Source of the DNA: an uncultured Pseudomonadota bacterium
GTDB taxonomy: Bacteria > Myxococcota_A > UBA796 > CAJQPC01
Reading direction: 5' to 3'
Assembly: GCA_913060515.1 (NCBI GenBank)
Contig: CAJXRZ010000010.1
Span: forward strand, 1 to 64,000
Length of the DNA: 64,000 nucleotides
Shown: one piece after another, positions 34,575 through 42,987 of the stretch
Layout: every line of letters begins with the position of its first letter
How positions within the stretch are numbered: position 1 is the stretch's first letter
Notes under the pieces: model-generated
What the model was told of the DNA's origin: nothing
Database searches by the model: none
The model's input: only the letters and a program-made list of their open reading frames with translations
Made by a program: the position numbers and the translations under genes

Positions 34575-34679
34575 CGAGCCTCCGCAGGCGGCGCCTGCGT
34601 AAAAGTTTGTCGCCGAAAGGTACCACCGGGCTGCGCACCGGAGCAAGCAAGCCAGTGGTCAAGGAAAGCACCCCGCAAG

Positions 34680-35078
34680 ATGCGGAGCCACGCTGTCACC
34701 ATCGACAACAGGCCACTCCCCTCGGTTCCCATTCACCGTGGGTTGAAGGATAATGGAGACAACACCGAGGCCAATCTCTTGGGATCCACCCGCGACTACC
34801 TGCGTTCCATCGTCACAGACGCCGCTCTTCCGGTCAGCCGACAGCTCTTGGAGGACGTGGTCATGGAGACCCTGACGGATCGCCAAGTGCCCAACCGCAC
34901 GGACTACAAAGAACTTCGTGACACCGTGAATCAAATGCGAGGCCAAGCCTCCAACGCCGCCAGCGGCACGCGCAAAGTTGAGAAGCGCATGGTGAAGCTG
35001 GAGGCGCAAGTGGCGGAGCTGCTCGAGGAGCGGGCGCTCCTACTCAAGCGTCTTGAGGCGCTGGAGAAGGGCGCCTAA
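34680..35078 (+). CDS. Small coiled-coil protein, unknown function
   Basis: The predicted protein is 132 residues. The second half forms a heptad-rich coiled coil (LRDTVNQMRGQASNAASGTRKVEKRMVKLEAQVAELLEERALLLKRLEALEKG), preceded by LLEDVVMETLTDRQVPNRTDYKELR. This resembles small phasin-like or scaffold proteins, but no family is certain. The start is unclear: ATG 34680 has AAGGAA 12 bases upstream, and TTG 34744 is an alternative. The open frame from 34443 overlaps the divergent AgmX-like gene and is not protein-like there. Confidence 0.65.
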   Translation: MRSHAVTIDNRPLPSVPIHRGLKDNGDNTEANLLGSTRDYLRSIVTDAALPVSRQLLEDVVMETLTDRQVPNRTDYKELRDTVNQMRGQASNAASGTRKVEKRMVKLEAQVAELLEERALLLKRLEALEKGA

Positions 35079-35112
35079 ACGCGAGACACATACGCACCGG
35101 CAAGCCCCCGCC

Positions 35113-35904
35113 TCAGCCCGGACGCGCCACCCCGTAGAAATGGTCCAGGCTCATCACCAGCACATTGCAGGCGGCATGGAAGAACGCGCCCGGCAAGACC
35201 GAACCGGTGCGCTCTCGGATCAAGCCAAAGAGGATGCTGGGAAAGAAAATGGCGAAGTGCCACCACTGGAAGGTGACCACGCTGTGCCCGAAGGCGAAGA
35301 GCAGCGAGGTGATCCAGAGGCTGTGGCCAAAAGGGATGCCAAAGATCTGAAACTTGCGCTCAAAGAGCTCGTTGAAGCGGGTCTGCATGTAGCCGCGGTA
35401 GAAGAACTCCTCGGGGATGGCCACAAAGAAGACTTGGTACAGCAGCAGCGTCCCAAAATCAGGTGGAAAGCTGCCTTGTCCCAACTCTCGGCCCACGACC
35501 TGTGTGGTCCAGAGGTGGTAGAGCGGCAGGTAGGGCAGCAGGAAAATGGCGGCCCAGAGTCCCGACTCCTTCAGCGCCTTCCACCAGGCGCGCCACTCCA
35601 CGAAGGGAGGCACGCTGAGCCGGTAGGCAAAGCTGTCGACCCCCCGCCACTTGCACACCAGCACCGGGGCGTAGATGAAGAGCACCGGCACGCCGGCCAA
35701 GATGACCTCGTCGATGGTGAAGAGATTCGGAATGCCCACCGCTGGGACCGCTTCCGCGAGAAAGACCACCCCGCGGATCAACAGCAAAGTGCCCAACCAG
35801 ACCCCGATGATCTCCCACCACACCCGCTTGCGCGCGCCGCGTTCAAAGACGCTGGCCCGATCCCCGAGCTGCACCGGCTGAGGCTGAATGTCCGGGCTGC
35901 TCAC
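35113..35904 (-). CDS. CPBP-family intramembrane glutamic endopeptidase
   Basis: This 263-residue membrane protein of the CAAX-protease/bacteriocin-processing (Abi) family has about seven hydrophobic segments. The catalytic motif 1 is PEEFFYRGYMQTRF, motif 2 is LLFAFGHSV, and the third conserved element is GAFFHAACNVLV. Such enzymes cleave membrane proteins or mature secreted peptides; some are paired with sorting systems in Myxococcota. Its ATG overlaps the larE stop by four bases, so the two are coupled, although a functional link is not obvious. Confidence 0.9.
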   Translation of the reverse strand: MSSPDIQPQPVQLGDRASVFERGARKRVWWEIIGVWLGTLLLIRGVVFLAEAVPAVGIPNLFTIDEVILAGVPVLFIYAPVLVCKWRGVDSFAYRLSVPPFVEWRAWWKALKESGLWAAIFLLPYLPLYHLWTTQVVGRELGQGSFPPDFGTLLLYQVFFVAIPEEFFYRGYMQTRFNELFERKFQIFGIPFGHSLWITSLLFAFGHSVVTFQWWHFAIFFPSILFGLIRERTGSVLPGAFFHAACNVLVMSLDHFYGVARPG

Positions 35905-36770
35905 GCCTTGAGCCGCTTGGAGAGACCCCCGCTACGGAAGCCTTCAAGATCCAGGGTCACCCAACGGAATCCCTCTTGCTTGCAGGCACCCACAACTGCA
36001 TCACGCACGCCCTCTGCGACCAGCAGAGGCAGCTCGTCAATGGGCACCTCGATGCGGACCATCGGCAAGCTCTCCAGCTCATGAAAGCGTACCCGGAACT
36101 GGCGTAGACCAAAGGTTCTAAGAATGCTCTCAACGCGCTGAACCTTGCGAACGCGCTCTTCCGTAACCCGGGTCCCGACAGGAAAGCGGGAGCCCAGACA
36201 GGCAAAGCTGGGCTTGTCCCAGACCGGCAGCCCCAGCGCTTGGGCAGCCTCCCGGACAGCCGCCTTGTTGAAGCGCGCTTCCACGAGGGGGTGCCGCACG
36301 CCGTTCTCGGAGCTGGCCACCAGACCCGGCCGGTGTCCGCCCAAGTCGTCCAGGATGGTGCCGTCCATGATGTGGGCCAGTCCCAAGGCTGCCTTCTGGT
36401 CCCGCGCCAGCTCGTAGAGCTCAGACTTGCAGAAGTAGCAGCGGTCGCCGTTGTTGGCCGCATAGCCCTCGCGCTCCAGCTCCTGAGAGTCCACCACGAT
36501 GTGGCGCATGCCCAGCTGCGCGGTGATCCGCTTGGCCTCTGCGCACTCCTCTGGAGGAAAGGTGGGGCTGTCCGCAGTCAAGGCGACGGCCTTGTCCCCA
36601 AGCTCCTGGTGCGCGACAGCGGCCACCAGGGCCGAGTCCACGCCACCGGAGAAGGTGACCAGAACCGAGCCGGCCTGGCGCATCAAGACGCGCAGGCGCT
36701 CCAGCGGGGTCGTGCTGTCCGCCAAGTTGGGGTCGGGGGCGGTGGCGGCGGTGGGCTGGGAGGAATCCAT
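35901..36770 (-). CDS. larE: LarE-type ATP-dependent sacrificial sulfur transferase
   Basis: LarE donates sulfur from its own Cys to build the nickel-pincer cofactor of lactate racemase-type enzymes. The 289-residue protein has the PP-loop SGGVDSAL at about 41-48, NNGDRCYFCKSELYEL, and the conserved Cys191 in KPSFACLGSRFPVGTRV, which aligns with the sacrificial Cys of Lactiplantibacillus LarE. The C-terminal part (VESILRTFGLRQFRVRFHE, RIEVP) is typical. No larA, larB or larC is present in this window, so the client enzyme lies elsewhere. It may instead act on another sulfur acceptor. Confidence 0.88.
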   Translation of the reverse strand: MDSSQPTAATAPDPNLADSTTPLERLRVLMRQAGSVLVTFSGGVDSALVAAVAHQELGDKAVALTADSPTFPPEECAEAKRITAQLGMRHIVVDSQELEREGYAANNGDRCYFCKSELYELARDQKAALGLAHIMDGTILDDLGGHRPGLVASSENGVRHPLVEARFNKAAVREAAQALGLPVWDKPSFACLGSRFPVGTRVTEERVRKVQRVESILRTFGLRQFRVRFHELESLPMVRIEVPIDELPLLVAEGVRDAVVGACKQEGFRWVTLDLEGFRSGGLSKRLKA

Positions 36771-36948
36771 GGGGTGCAGCTTTAACCCGCATTGGAGCCA
36801 TCAGCTGTACACGCCGAGCTCTCACCAAGCCAGCTGCTGGCAGAAGGCTGGGCGCTGAAGGCTGAGGCGCCCGACTGTAAGCGTCTGAAGTCGCCCTGAC
36901 AGAGCCCGAGACCCTCATCCGGCCTACAATGGAAGTTGAGGAGAACTC

Positions 36949-38373
36949 GTGAGCCGACAACCCATTGGGGCCATCCTGGTCGAACTCCACCTCCTGGAGC
37001 AGGATCAAGTCACCACCATCCTCTCCGCCCTCAAGGAGCGCCAACGCGGTCGCTTTGGCGAACTCGCCGTAGAGATGGGCCTGGTCGACGACGAAGGCTT
37101 GGCGCGCGCACTGGCCAAGCAGTTTCGGCTGCCGCACCTGAGCAATCAGCAGGTCGACGCACTAGAGATCGACGCCCACCTGCTCGGACTCTTTCCCCGC
37201 AGCTTCCTGCGACGCGAGCTCCTGGTCCCGACCTTCATGGACGAGGAGCGCGGCACTCTGTCCGTTCTCACCGCGGACCCCACCGACGTGCCCAGCCTAG
37301 AGCGCGCCCAACTCTTGGCGCAAGCACGCCAGCTGCGTCTCTTCGTCACCACGCGCAAGGCCCTGGTCGACCTCTTGGACCGGCACACGGACCGGGCCCG
37401 AGAGGAGGAGGATGACTCTGCCTCCTCGGCCATGCAGCTGCCGCCAAGGCGGCCCGGCACGGCGATTTTTGAGCCCGAGCCGGCACGCTTGGCTGCACTG
37501 AAGCGCCTGCAAACCGTGGAAGGCGGCGAGGCCAGGCTGCTCACGGATCCCGACGAGATCACCGCCGTCCTAGAGAACGGTGGTGCCTGGCGCGTGGTCT
37601 ACCGACGCACCCTGCGCGAGAACATGAGGGGCTACGAGGAGATCTGGCGCAGGGCCCATCCCGGCGTTCGCATCGACTTGGTGGACGGCTTCTCCCCCGA
37701 GCACGCCGGCCCCGGCGGCGCCCTGAGTGGCTTGCTCTTGGAAGCCCTGCTGCGGGTGCACTTCCCCGACGACACCGATCCCAACCGCCACGACCTGCAG
37801 GTCCTGCTGGAGCTGATCGAGGATCTCGGCCTGGAACCCTCTCGGGCCTACGCTGCGGCGACCCTGCTGCTCTTTAGGCGCGAGCTGGGCAGCGCCTGGT
37901 CTCCTCCGGCCGTCGCCGGCCTGGAAGGACTGGGCCGCGCTCTGGACGATCGCGCCGCACAAGGCATCGCAGGGAGTGATCTCTCGGTCGAGGCCCTGTT
38001 GGCCCTCGAAGAGCCCTCTCGCGCAGACATCCACCCCGCCATCACCGCGGCCCTCGGTCGCATCAAGCGCCGGGCAGAGCTGGCGGAGAAGGTGGCCCGA
38101 CGGGAGTCCCTGGAGACGCCGGTTCAAGACCTGCGCGCCCTCCTCAAGGTGCTCGCCGCCGACAAGGTCAGCTGCCGCATCAAGCTCTCGGGCGCCGCGC
38201 GTCTGGGGGACCTGGGCATTCGTGATGGCCGCCTGATCCATGCGGTGCATGGAGAGGTGGTCGGCCCCGGTGCCTTGGGGGCGCTCCTGAATCAGAGCGC
38301 TGGCACCTTGCGCCTGGAGTTTGTGGAGATGGAAGGCACGCTGGATGTGGAGCTGGAAGGCCTGCTCAGCTAG
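36949..38373 (+). CDS. GspE/MshE N-terminal domain protein with DUF4388-like C terminus
   Basis: This 474-residue protein starts at GTG 36949, with GAGGAGA upstream. Residues 1-150 form an MshEN/T2SSE_N domain (IGAILVELHLLEQDQVTTILSALKERQ, FGELAVEMGLVDDEGLARALAKQF). In type IV pilus ATPases this module can bind c-di-GMP, but here no ATPase follows. The middle contains helical regions. The last 80 residues resemble a DUF4388/PatA module (CRIKLSGAARLGDLGIRDGRLIHAVHGEVVG). It could be a c-di-GMP or partner-binding adaptor for a pilus or secretion system. Confidence 0.75.
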   Translation: MSRQPIGAILVELHLLEQDQVTTILSALKERQRGRFGELAVEMGLVDDEGLARALAKQFRLPHLSNQQVDALEIDAHLLGLFPRSFLRRELLVPTFMDEERGTLSVLTADPTDVPSLERAQLLAQARQLRLFVTTRKALVDLLDRHTDRAREEEDDSASSAMQLPPRRPGTAIFEPEPARLAALKRLQTVEGGEARLLTDPDEITAVLENGGAWRVVYRRTLRENMRGYEEIWRRAHPGVRIDLVDGFSPEHAGPGGALSGLLLEALLRVHFPDDTDPNRHDLQVLLELIEDLGLEPSRAYAAATLLLFRRELGSAWSPPAVAGLEGLGRALDDRAAQGIAGSDLSVEALLALEEPSRADIHPAITAALGRIKRRAELAEKVARRESLETPVQDLRALLKVLAADKVSCRIKLSGAARLGDLGIRDGRLIHAVHGEVVGPGALGALLNQSAGTLRLEFVEMEGTLDVELEGLLS

Positions 38374-38397
38374 AAGAGACAGGCAACCGGAGCTGCT

Positions 38398-38991
38398 GTG
38401 CACGCCCCCCTGAACCTCGATCTGCGCGATGGCTGGTGGCGAGACCTGAGCGCCCGCTACGCCGACCCACCTCGGGCCTACCATGGCGTGCGCCACCTGG
38501 AAGAGGTCCTGCTGCGCTGGGGTCAAGTCGACGCTGTGGCGCTCTGGCAGGACCGGGCCAGCTCCTTCGCTGCGCTGTGCCTGCACGATGCAGTGTATGT
38601 GGCCGGGGCCCCCGACAACGAGGCCAACTCGGCCGAGCTGGCTGAGAGCTGGTGCGCGCGCTTCTGTCCCGACGCCAAGCCCAGCCTCGTCGCCCAGTGG
38701 GTGCTGCTCACCGCCCAGCACGGCAAGCTGGACGCCAAGGACTTGGACCCCCAAGCGGCCCTGGTCCTGGACTGCGACATGGCCATTCTCGGGGAGTCAC
38801 CCCGGCGCTTCGCCCTCTACGAGAGGCAAATCCGCCAGGAGTACCGCGAGGTGCCCGAGCTGCTCTACCTCAGCGGCCGGCGCAGCTTCCTACAAGGGCT
38901 CCTCAAGCGCCCCATCTACCACTCCACCTTCTTCTCCAGACTGCTGGAGGCGCGGGCCCGGATCAACGTGCAGGAGGCCCTGAAGCACTAG
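38398..38991 (+). CDS. HD-superfamily metal-dependent hydrolase
   Basis: This 197-residue protein of the predicted HD phosphohydrolase family has the signature elements YHGVRHLEEVLLR, ALCLHDAVYVAGAPDNEANSAELAE and VLDCDMAILGESPRRF near residues 24, 60 and 125. It starts at GTG 38398, preceded by CCGGAG, 24 bases after the MshEN-type gene. It lacks a GYP loop, so it is unlikely to be a c-di-GMP phosphodiesterase. The substrate is unknown. Confidence 0.85.
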   Translation: MHAPLNLDLRDGWWRDLSARYADPPRAYHGVRHLEEVLLRWGQVDAVALWQDRASSFAALCLHDAVYVAGAPDNEANSAELAESWCARFCPDAKPSLVAQWVLLTAQHGKLDAKDLDPQAALVLDCDMAILGESPRRFALYERQIRQEYREVPELLYLSGRRSFLQGLLKRPIYHSTFFSRLLEARARINVQEALKH

Positions 38992-38994
38992 CGC

Positions 38995-40617
38995 TCAGTC
39001 GCTGGGGGGACGGCCCCAGACCACCACGCGCCCCTCGGGCCAAGGGACCTCCCCGACCCGCTCGTAGCCCTGGCGCGCGGACCCAAAGGCGGCGACCAGC
39101 AGCGCCACCTCCTCTTGGCTGTAGTGGTGCTCGGCCAGCAGCGCGTAGAGCTCCGCTTGGCTCGGCCAGTCTGCCGCGTCCGGCGACTCCCGGATGACCA
39201 CCACGTGGTCTGCAGCGCCCACAAACTCCATGGCGCCCTGCGGGTCGCCGATGACCCCGTGAACCGAGGCCTCCAGGCCCTCTCTCAGCCCCAAGACCAC
39301 GTAGCCCTCGTACCAGTCATGGTCCTCGCCAAAGACCACGACGCGCTGGGCACCCTGGAGCTCTGCGAGCAGGGCTTGGGCAGGGATGTGCTGGCCTCGG
39401 GCGGGGGGCAAGGCCATGGGATGTCTGGGGGTGACCCAGCGCTCGGGAAGGGCCGGGATGCTCGCTCCGGGAAGGTTCATCTCCGTCCCCCAGACCCGGT
39501 CGCTGAGCTGCACGCCCCCCACCAGCGCCAGCCCCAAAGCCACCCAAGGCCCAAAGCGGACCCGATCCAGGGCGATGCACGCGAGCACCACCCAGCACCC
39601 CAGCATGGGCAGGCTGTAGAAGGCCTGCTTTTTGAGGATGAGGGTGAAGATGAGCAGACTGCTGGCGATGACAACCACCGGCAAACGCAGGGTCTTGAGC
39701 TTGGTCAGACTCCAGCCCAGTCCCGCAAACAAGGCCAGACCCAGCCAAATCCCAGCCTGTCCATCCAAGACCGCCAGGCCGTACCAAGCCCAGGTGGTCC
39801 AGGAAGTCCAGGAGCGCTTCTCGGTCAGGGTGCCGGCGCTGTCGATCTCACCGATGTTGGACTGGCTGGTGACCTCGTGCAGGTGGAATTCGACGAAGTC
39901 CAGGTGCCAGGGCCCGACCATGAGCAGCATCAAGGCGATGACACCGCCGGCGATGGCCAAACGACGTCCCCGTCCCTCCGGCTCGCGAAGGCCAAAGCCC
40001 AGCTCCACAAGGGCAGGAATGCTCAGGAAGAGGAAGACGCTCAGCCGGTCCATCATCAGCCCAAGGGCGAAGAGCACGCCAAAGAGCAGAGAGAAGCGCC
40101 AGTCCTTGAAGGAGCGGGAGCGCAGCAGGGCCCAGGCCCCCAAGGTCACCCACGCCGTGAGCGCCACGCTGGGCTCGTAGCGCATCAGGTTGCCCGTGAC
40201 GGTTGGCAAGAGCGCCACGCCCACCATGGCGAAGAGGCCCCCCCGGCGAGAGCCCAGATCGCGGCCCAAGAGGAAGACCGCCGCGAAGAGAAGTGCCAAA
40301 TGCCCCATGTTGGCCGTGACCATCGCCCAGTGACTGGCGCCAAAGACTCGAAAGAGCGGCCAAGGCCAGAGGTAGAAACCGGGCGGCCAGTAGTTGCCCT
40401 GGAGCAGCTCTCCGAAGGTGCCCCAGTCGTGTGCCGCCCACGCTTGCCAGAGATCCAAGGCGTTGCCGACGTGCAGATACTCGTTCTGGTGGCCGTTCGG
40501 CAGGGCATTGGCCGCCAACCAGCCCTGCTGAAGCGCACCCAACCCAAGCATCAAGAGCACCCCCAAGAGCCAGGGCACCCAGGGGCGCTGCAACACGGGT
40601 CGGTCTGGCTTGGTCAT
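38995..40617 (-). CDS. GT39/PMT-like membrane glycosyltransferase
   Basis: This 540-residue membrane protein has about ten hydrophobic helices. The first periplasmic loop carries HVGNALDLWQAWAAHDWGTFGELLQGNYWPPGFYLWP, typical of ArnT/PMT-type glycosyltransferases that use polyprenyl-phosphate sugars. A soluble C-terminal domain of about 130 residues follows the last helix (VVVFGEDHDWYEGYVVLGLREGLE). It probably transfers a sugar to an envelope lipid, glycan or protein. It is divergent from the radical SAM gene, with a 65-base gap. Confidence 0.82.
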   Translation of the reverse strand: MTKPDRPVLQRPWVPWLLGVLLMLGLGALQQGWLAANALPNGHQNEYLHVGNALDLWQAWAAHDWGTFGELLQGNYWPPGFYLWPWPLFRVFGASHWAMVTANMGHLALLFAAVFLLGRDLGSRRGGLFAMVGVALLPTVTGNLMRYEPSVALTAWVTLGAWALLRSRSFKDWRFSLLFGVLFALGLMMDRLSVFLFLSIPALVELGFGLREPEGRGRRLAIAGGVIALMLLMVGPWHLDFVEFHLHEVTSQSNIGEIDSAGTLTEKRSWTSWTTWAWYGLAVLDGQAGIWLGLALFAGLGWSLTKLKTLRLPVVVIASSLLIFTLILKKQAFYSLPMLGCWVVLACIALDRVRFGPWVALGLALVGGVQLSDRVWGTEMNLPGASIPALPERWVTPRHPMALPPARGQHIPAQALLAELQGAQRVVVFGEDHDWYEGYVVLGLREGLEASVHGVIGDPQGAMEFVGAADHVVVIRESPDAADWPSQAELYALLAEHHYSQEEVALLVAAFGSARQGYERVGEVPWPEGRVVVWGRPPSD

Positions 40618-40682
40618 GGAAGGGACAGGAGATTCCGCAAGGCGTGGGTGGGCCAGAGGCTACACTTTGTCAGAGGTTCCTG

Positions 40683-42155
40683 ATGCATCACCAAACCCCC
40701 GGCCTGCGCGTTGCACTGGTCTATCCGCCCTATGGCCCGGTCAAGAACGAGCCCGGCATCAAAGCGGTCAAAGAGAACTATGGGATTTTCCCTAGCCTCT
40801 CCTTGCTCTACGTCGCGGGCATCCTGGAACACGCCGGCTGTGAGGTGCTCTTCATCGATGCCCACGCAGAAGGTCTGAGCATCGAGGAGACCACCGCGCG
40901 CCTGTCGGCCTTTGACCCGGTCTACATCGGGTACACCATCACGACCTACCTCTTCTTCCAGACCTTGGACTGGATCAAGGCCATCAAGAAGCGCGTCCCC
41001 GTGCCGACGATCGTCGGTGGCGTGCATCTGAGCATCTACCCGACCGAGACCTTGCATCACGACGCCATCGACTACGCGGTCACCGGCGAAGCTGAGATCT
41101 CCCTGCCCGAACTGCTGCACACCCTGCAGCGTGGAGGTGACCTGCGTGACGTTCGCGGCGTGGCCTTCCGCGTGGGCGGACCGGTGGCCGAAGGCGGCCA
41201 GGTGGTGGTGAACTCCGCAGCAGACACCGTCGATGTGGACGAGGCTCCCATGCCCGCACGCCACTTGATCGACAACAGCATCTACCACTCCTTCATCTCC
41301 AAGCGGAAGAACTTCTCGGTCACCATCACCAGCCGAGGATGCCCTTACAAGTGCATCTTTTGCGAGCAGGGCTCCAAAGCCTTCCGCGCACGCAGCCCCA
41401 TCAAGGTGGTCGACGAGCTGGAGCTGGCGAACAAAGAGTTCGACATCCAAGAGCTGGACTTCTTCGACTCCAGCTTCACCATCCGCAAGCAGCGCGTCAT
41501 CGACATCTGCGAGGAGATCAACAGGCGCAAGCTGGACATTACCTGGGCCGCACGAACCCGCGTGGACTGCATCACGCCTGATGTGCTCCGTGCCATGCGC
41601 AGCGCGGGCTGCTCGCGCATCTACTACGGCATTGAGAGCGGCAACCGCGAGATCCTGCGTGTGCTCAAGAAGAGCACCAGCCTGGACCAGATCAAGCAGG
41701 TCGTCTCCGACACCCGCAAGGCTGGCATCGACACCTTCGGCTACTTCATGGTCGGCAACCCCTACGAGACGCCGACCACCATCCGTCAGACCATCCGATT
41801 GGCTCTGGATTTGGACCTGGACTACGCCCAGTTCTCCAAGGTGACCCCCATGCCGGCCACCGAGATGTACACGATGCTGCTCCAAGAGACGGGCCGCGAC
41901 TACTGGCGCGAGTTCGTGCTCAACCCCCACTCGGATCTCGTCCCCCGCCCCAAGTGCGACATGACCGATGCGGAGATCCAGCGCTGGTGCCGTTTGGCCT
42001 ACCTGCGCTTCTACTACCGCCCCAGCATGATCAAGCGGCGGTTGGCGGCAGTTGAGAGCTTCGATGAGCTCCAACGCAGCGCATCGACCGCCTGGGAAGT
42101 GGTCAAGCAGCGTGAGCTCGGCGAGGACAGCACGGGCATGGAAGTCGTCGGTTGA
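40683..42155 (+). CDS. B12-binding-domain radical SAM enzyme
   Basis: This 490-residue protein has an N-terminal cobalamin-binding domain (VALVYPPYGP, LLYVAGILEHAGCEVLFIDAHAEG, GGVHLSIYPTETL; about residues 8-150). A radical SAM core follows, with the cluster motif CPYKCIFC (CxxxCxxC) near residue 222, then DFFDSSFTIRKQRVIDIC and IYYGIESGNREILRVLKKS. It belongs to the BchE/HpnP/methyltransferase-like class; the substrate cannot be read from sequence. ATG 40683 is chosen, with GAGG upstream. The open frame from 40431 overlaps the divergent glycosyltransferase gene. Confidence 0.92.
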   Translation: MHHQTPGLRVALVYPPYGPVKNEPGIKAVKENYGIFPSLSLLYVAGILEHAGCEVLFIDAHAEGLSIEETTARLSAFDPVYIGYTITTYLFFQTLDWIKAIKKRVPVPTIVGGVHLSIYPTETLHHDAIDYAVTGEAEISLPELLHTLQRGGDLRDVRGVAFRVGGPVAEGGQVVVNSAADTVDVDEAPMPARHLIDNSIYHSFISKRKNFSVTITSRGCPYKCIFCEQGSKAFRARSPIKVVDELELANKEFDIQELDFFDSSFTIRKQRVIDICEEINRRKLDITWAARTRVDCITPDVLRAMRSAGCSRIYYGIESGNREILRVLKKSTSLDQIKQVVSDTRKAGIDTFGYFMVGNPYETPTTIRQTIRLALDLDLDYAQFSKVTPMPATEMYTMLLQETGRDYWREFVLNPHSDLVPRPKCDMTDAEIQRWCRLAYLRFYYRPSMIKRRLAAVESFDELQRSASTAWEVVKQRELGEDSTGMEVVG

Positions 42156-42579
42156 TCCTGCTTCTGCGCCCCTGAACAAAGCAGAAGACCGCCGCGCCCC
42201 GGCGCGCAAAGCGAAAAACCTCTCCGCGAACCGGATCCGCCAATTTGCAGACCTGAGGGGATTAGAAGCCTCCATGGCCCGGGTCGTTCTTGCCCTTCCG
42301 CGTCTCAAGCGCACCTGAGAGCAAAGCACCGAGAGCCCAGAACATTGGCCTCCCCTCGCTGATATGAGTGCTTCCACGTACAAGGTTCAGGTCTGCGCCA
42401 AAGCGCGACAGGTTTCCAGACGAGCCGAGTTGGGCGAACACTCACCATGCGAAGCGTCCAGGCACCCTCGAACCCGTGGCCAGCACAGCACCAAGCTCCC
42501 GGATCCAAGCGGACGGATGCGCAAAGCCTCCCCTGTGCCGCTGCTATCGTCGCCAATCTTCGCAGGGTGAGCGACACAC
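42156..42579. other. Intergenic stretch without a convincing gene
   Basis: This 424-base gap is the longest in the window. Short open frames exist on both strands (up to 90 codons), but none has protein-like composition or a good ribosome site. A GC-rich hairpin (CGCGCCCCGGCGCG, 42193-42206) could help terminate the radical SAM transcript. I see no tRNA or riboswitch. A promoter for the STAS-like/kinase pair presumably lies near the right end. Confidence 0.5.
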
Positions 42580-42987
42580 ATGAGCTACACCAAGAACACC
42601 TACGCCGAGATCGCCCTCTCGGAGCTGCCGCTGGTGGTGGTGGTCGTCGTCGGGTCCGTCAACGATGAGAGCTTTCCCGCCTACCTGGAGGAGCTCTTGG
42701 AGGCCATTCAGAGTCGGGAGCGTGTGGTGATCCGGATGCACGCGGGACCTCTGACCGTCTTCCCGCCTCGCTTCGTACAGATGTCCGTGGCCTGGATGAA
42801 GGTCAACAAGGAAATCCTGAACAGTCACGTGGTGGCTGTCTCCATCGTCATGAAGCATTCGGCCCTGCGCATGGCGACCCAAGCCATGGTCTGGGCTGGA
42901 ACGCCCCCCTTCCCGATCGTCGCCGCGAGCGACACTGCGGAAGCAGACATCTTTCTGCAAGCACAGCTGGCAGGAGACAAGGGATGA
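42580..42987 (+). CDS. STAS-like small protein paired with hybrid kinase
   Basis: This 135-residue protein has a strand-helix pattern like the STAS/SpoIIAA fold (ELPLVVVVVVGSVNDESFPAYLEELLEAIQSRERVVIRMHAG, HVVAVSIVMKHSALRMATQAMVWAGTPPFPIVAASD). It has no signal peptide. Similar single-domain proteins are common in myxobacteria, but their roles are unclear. It overlaps the downstream kinase gene as ATGA, so it is a likely partner or regulator of that kinase. Confidence 0.7.
   Translation: MSYTKNTYAEIALSELPLVVVVVVGSVNDESFPAYLEELLEAIQSRERVVIRMHAGPLTVFPPRFVQMSVAWMKVNKEILNSHVVAVSIVMKHSALRMATQAMVWAGTPPFPIVAASDTAEADIFLQAQLAGDKG

Noticed and set aside
42305-42577. 90-codon minus-strand and 60-70-codon plus-strand frames in the intergenic gap
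   Set aside because: No ribosome site, unlikely composition, and mutually overlapping on both strands.
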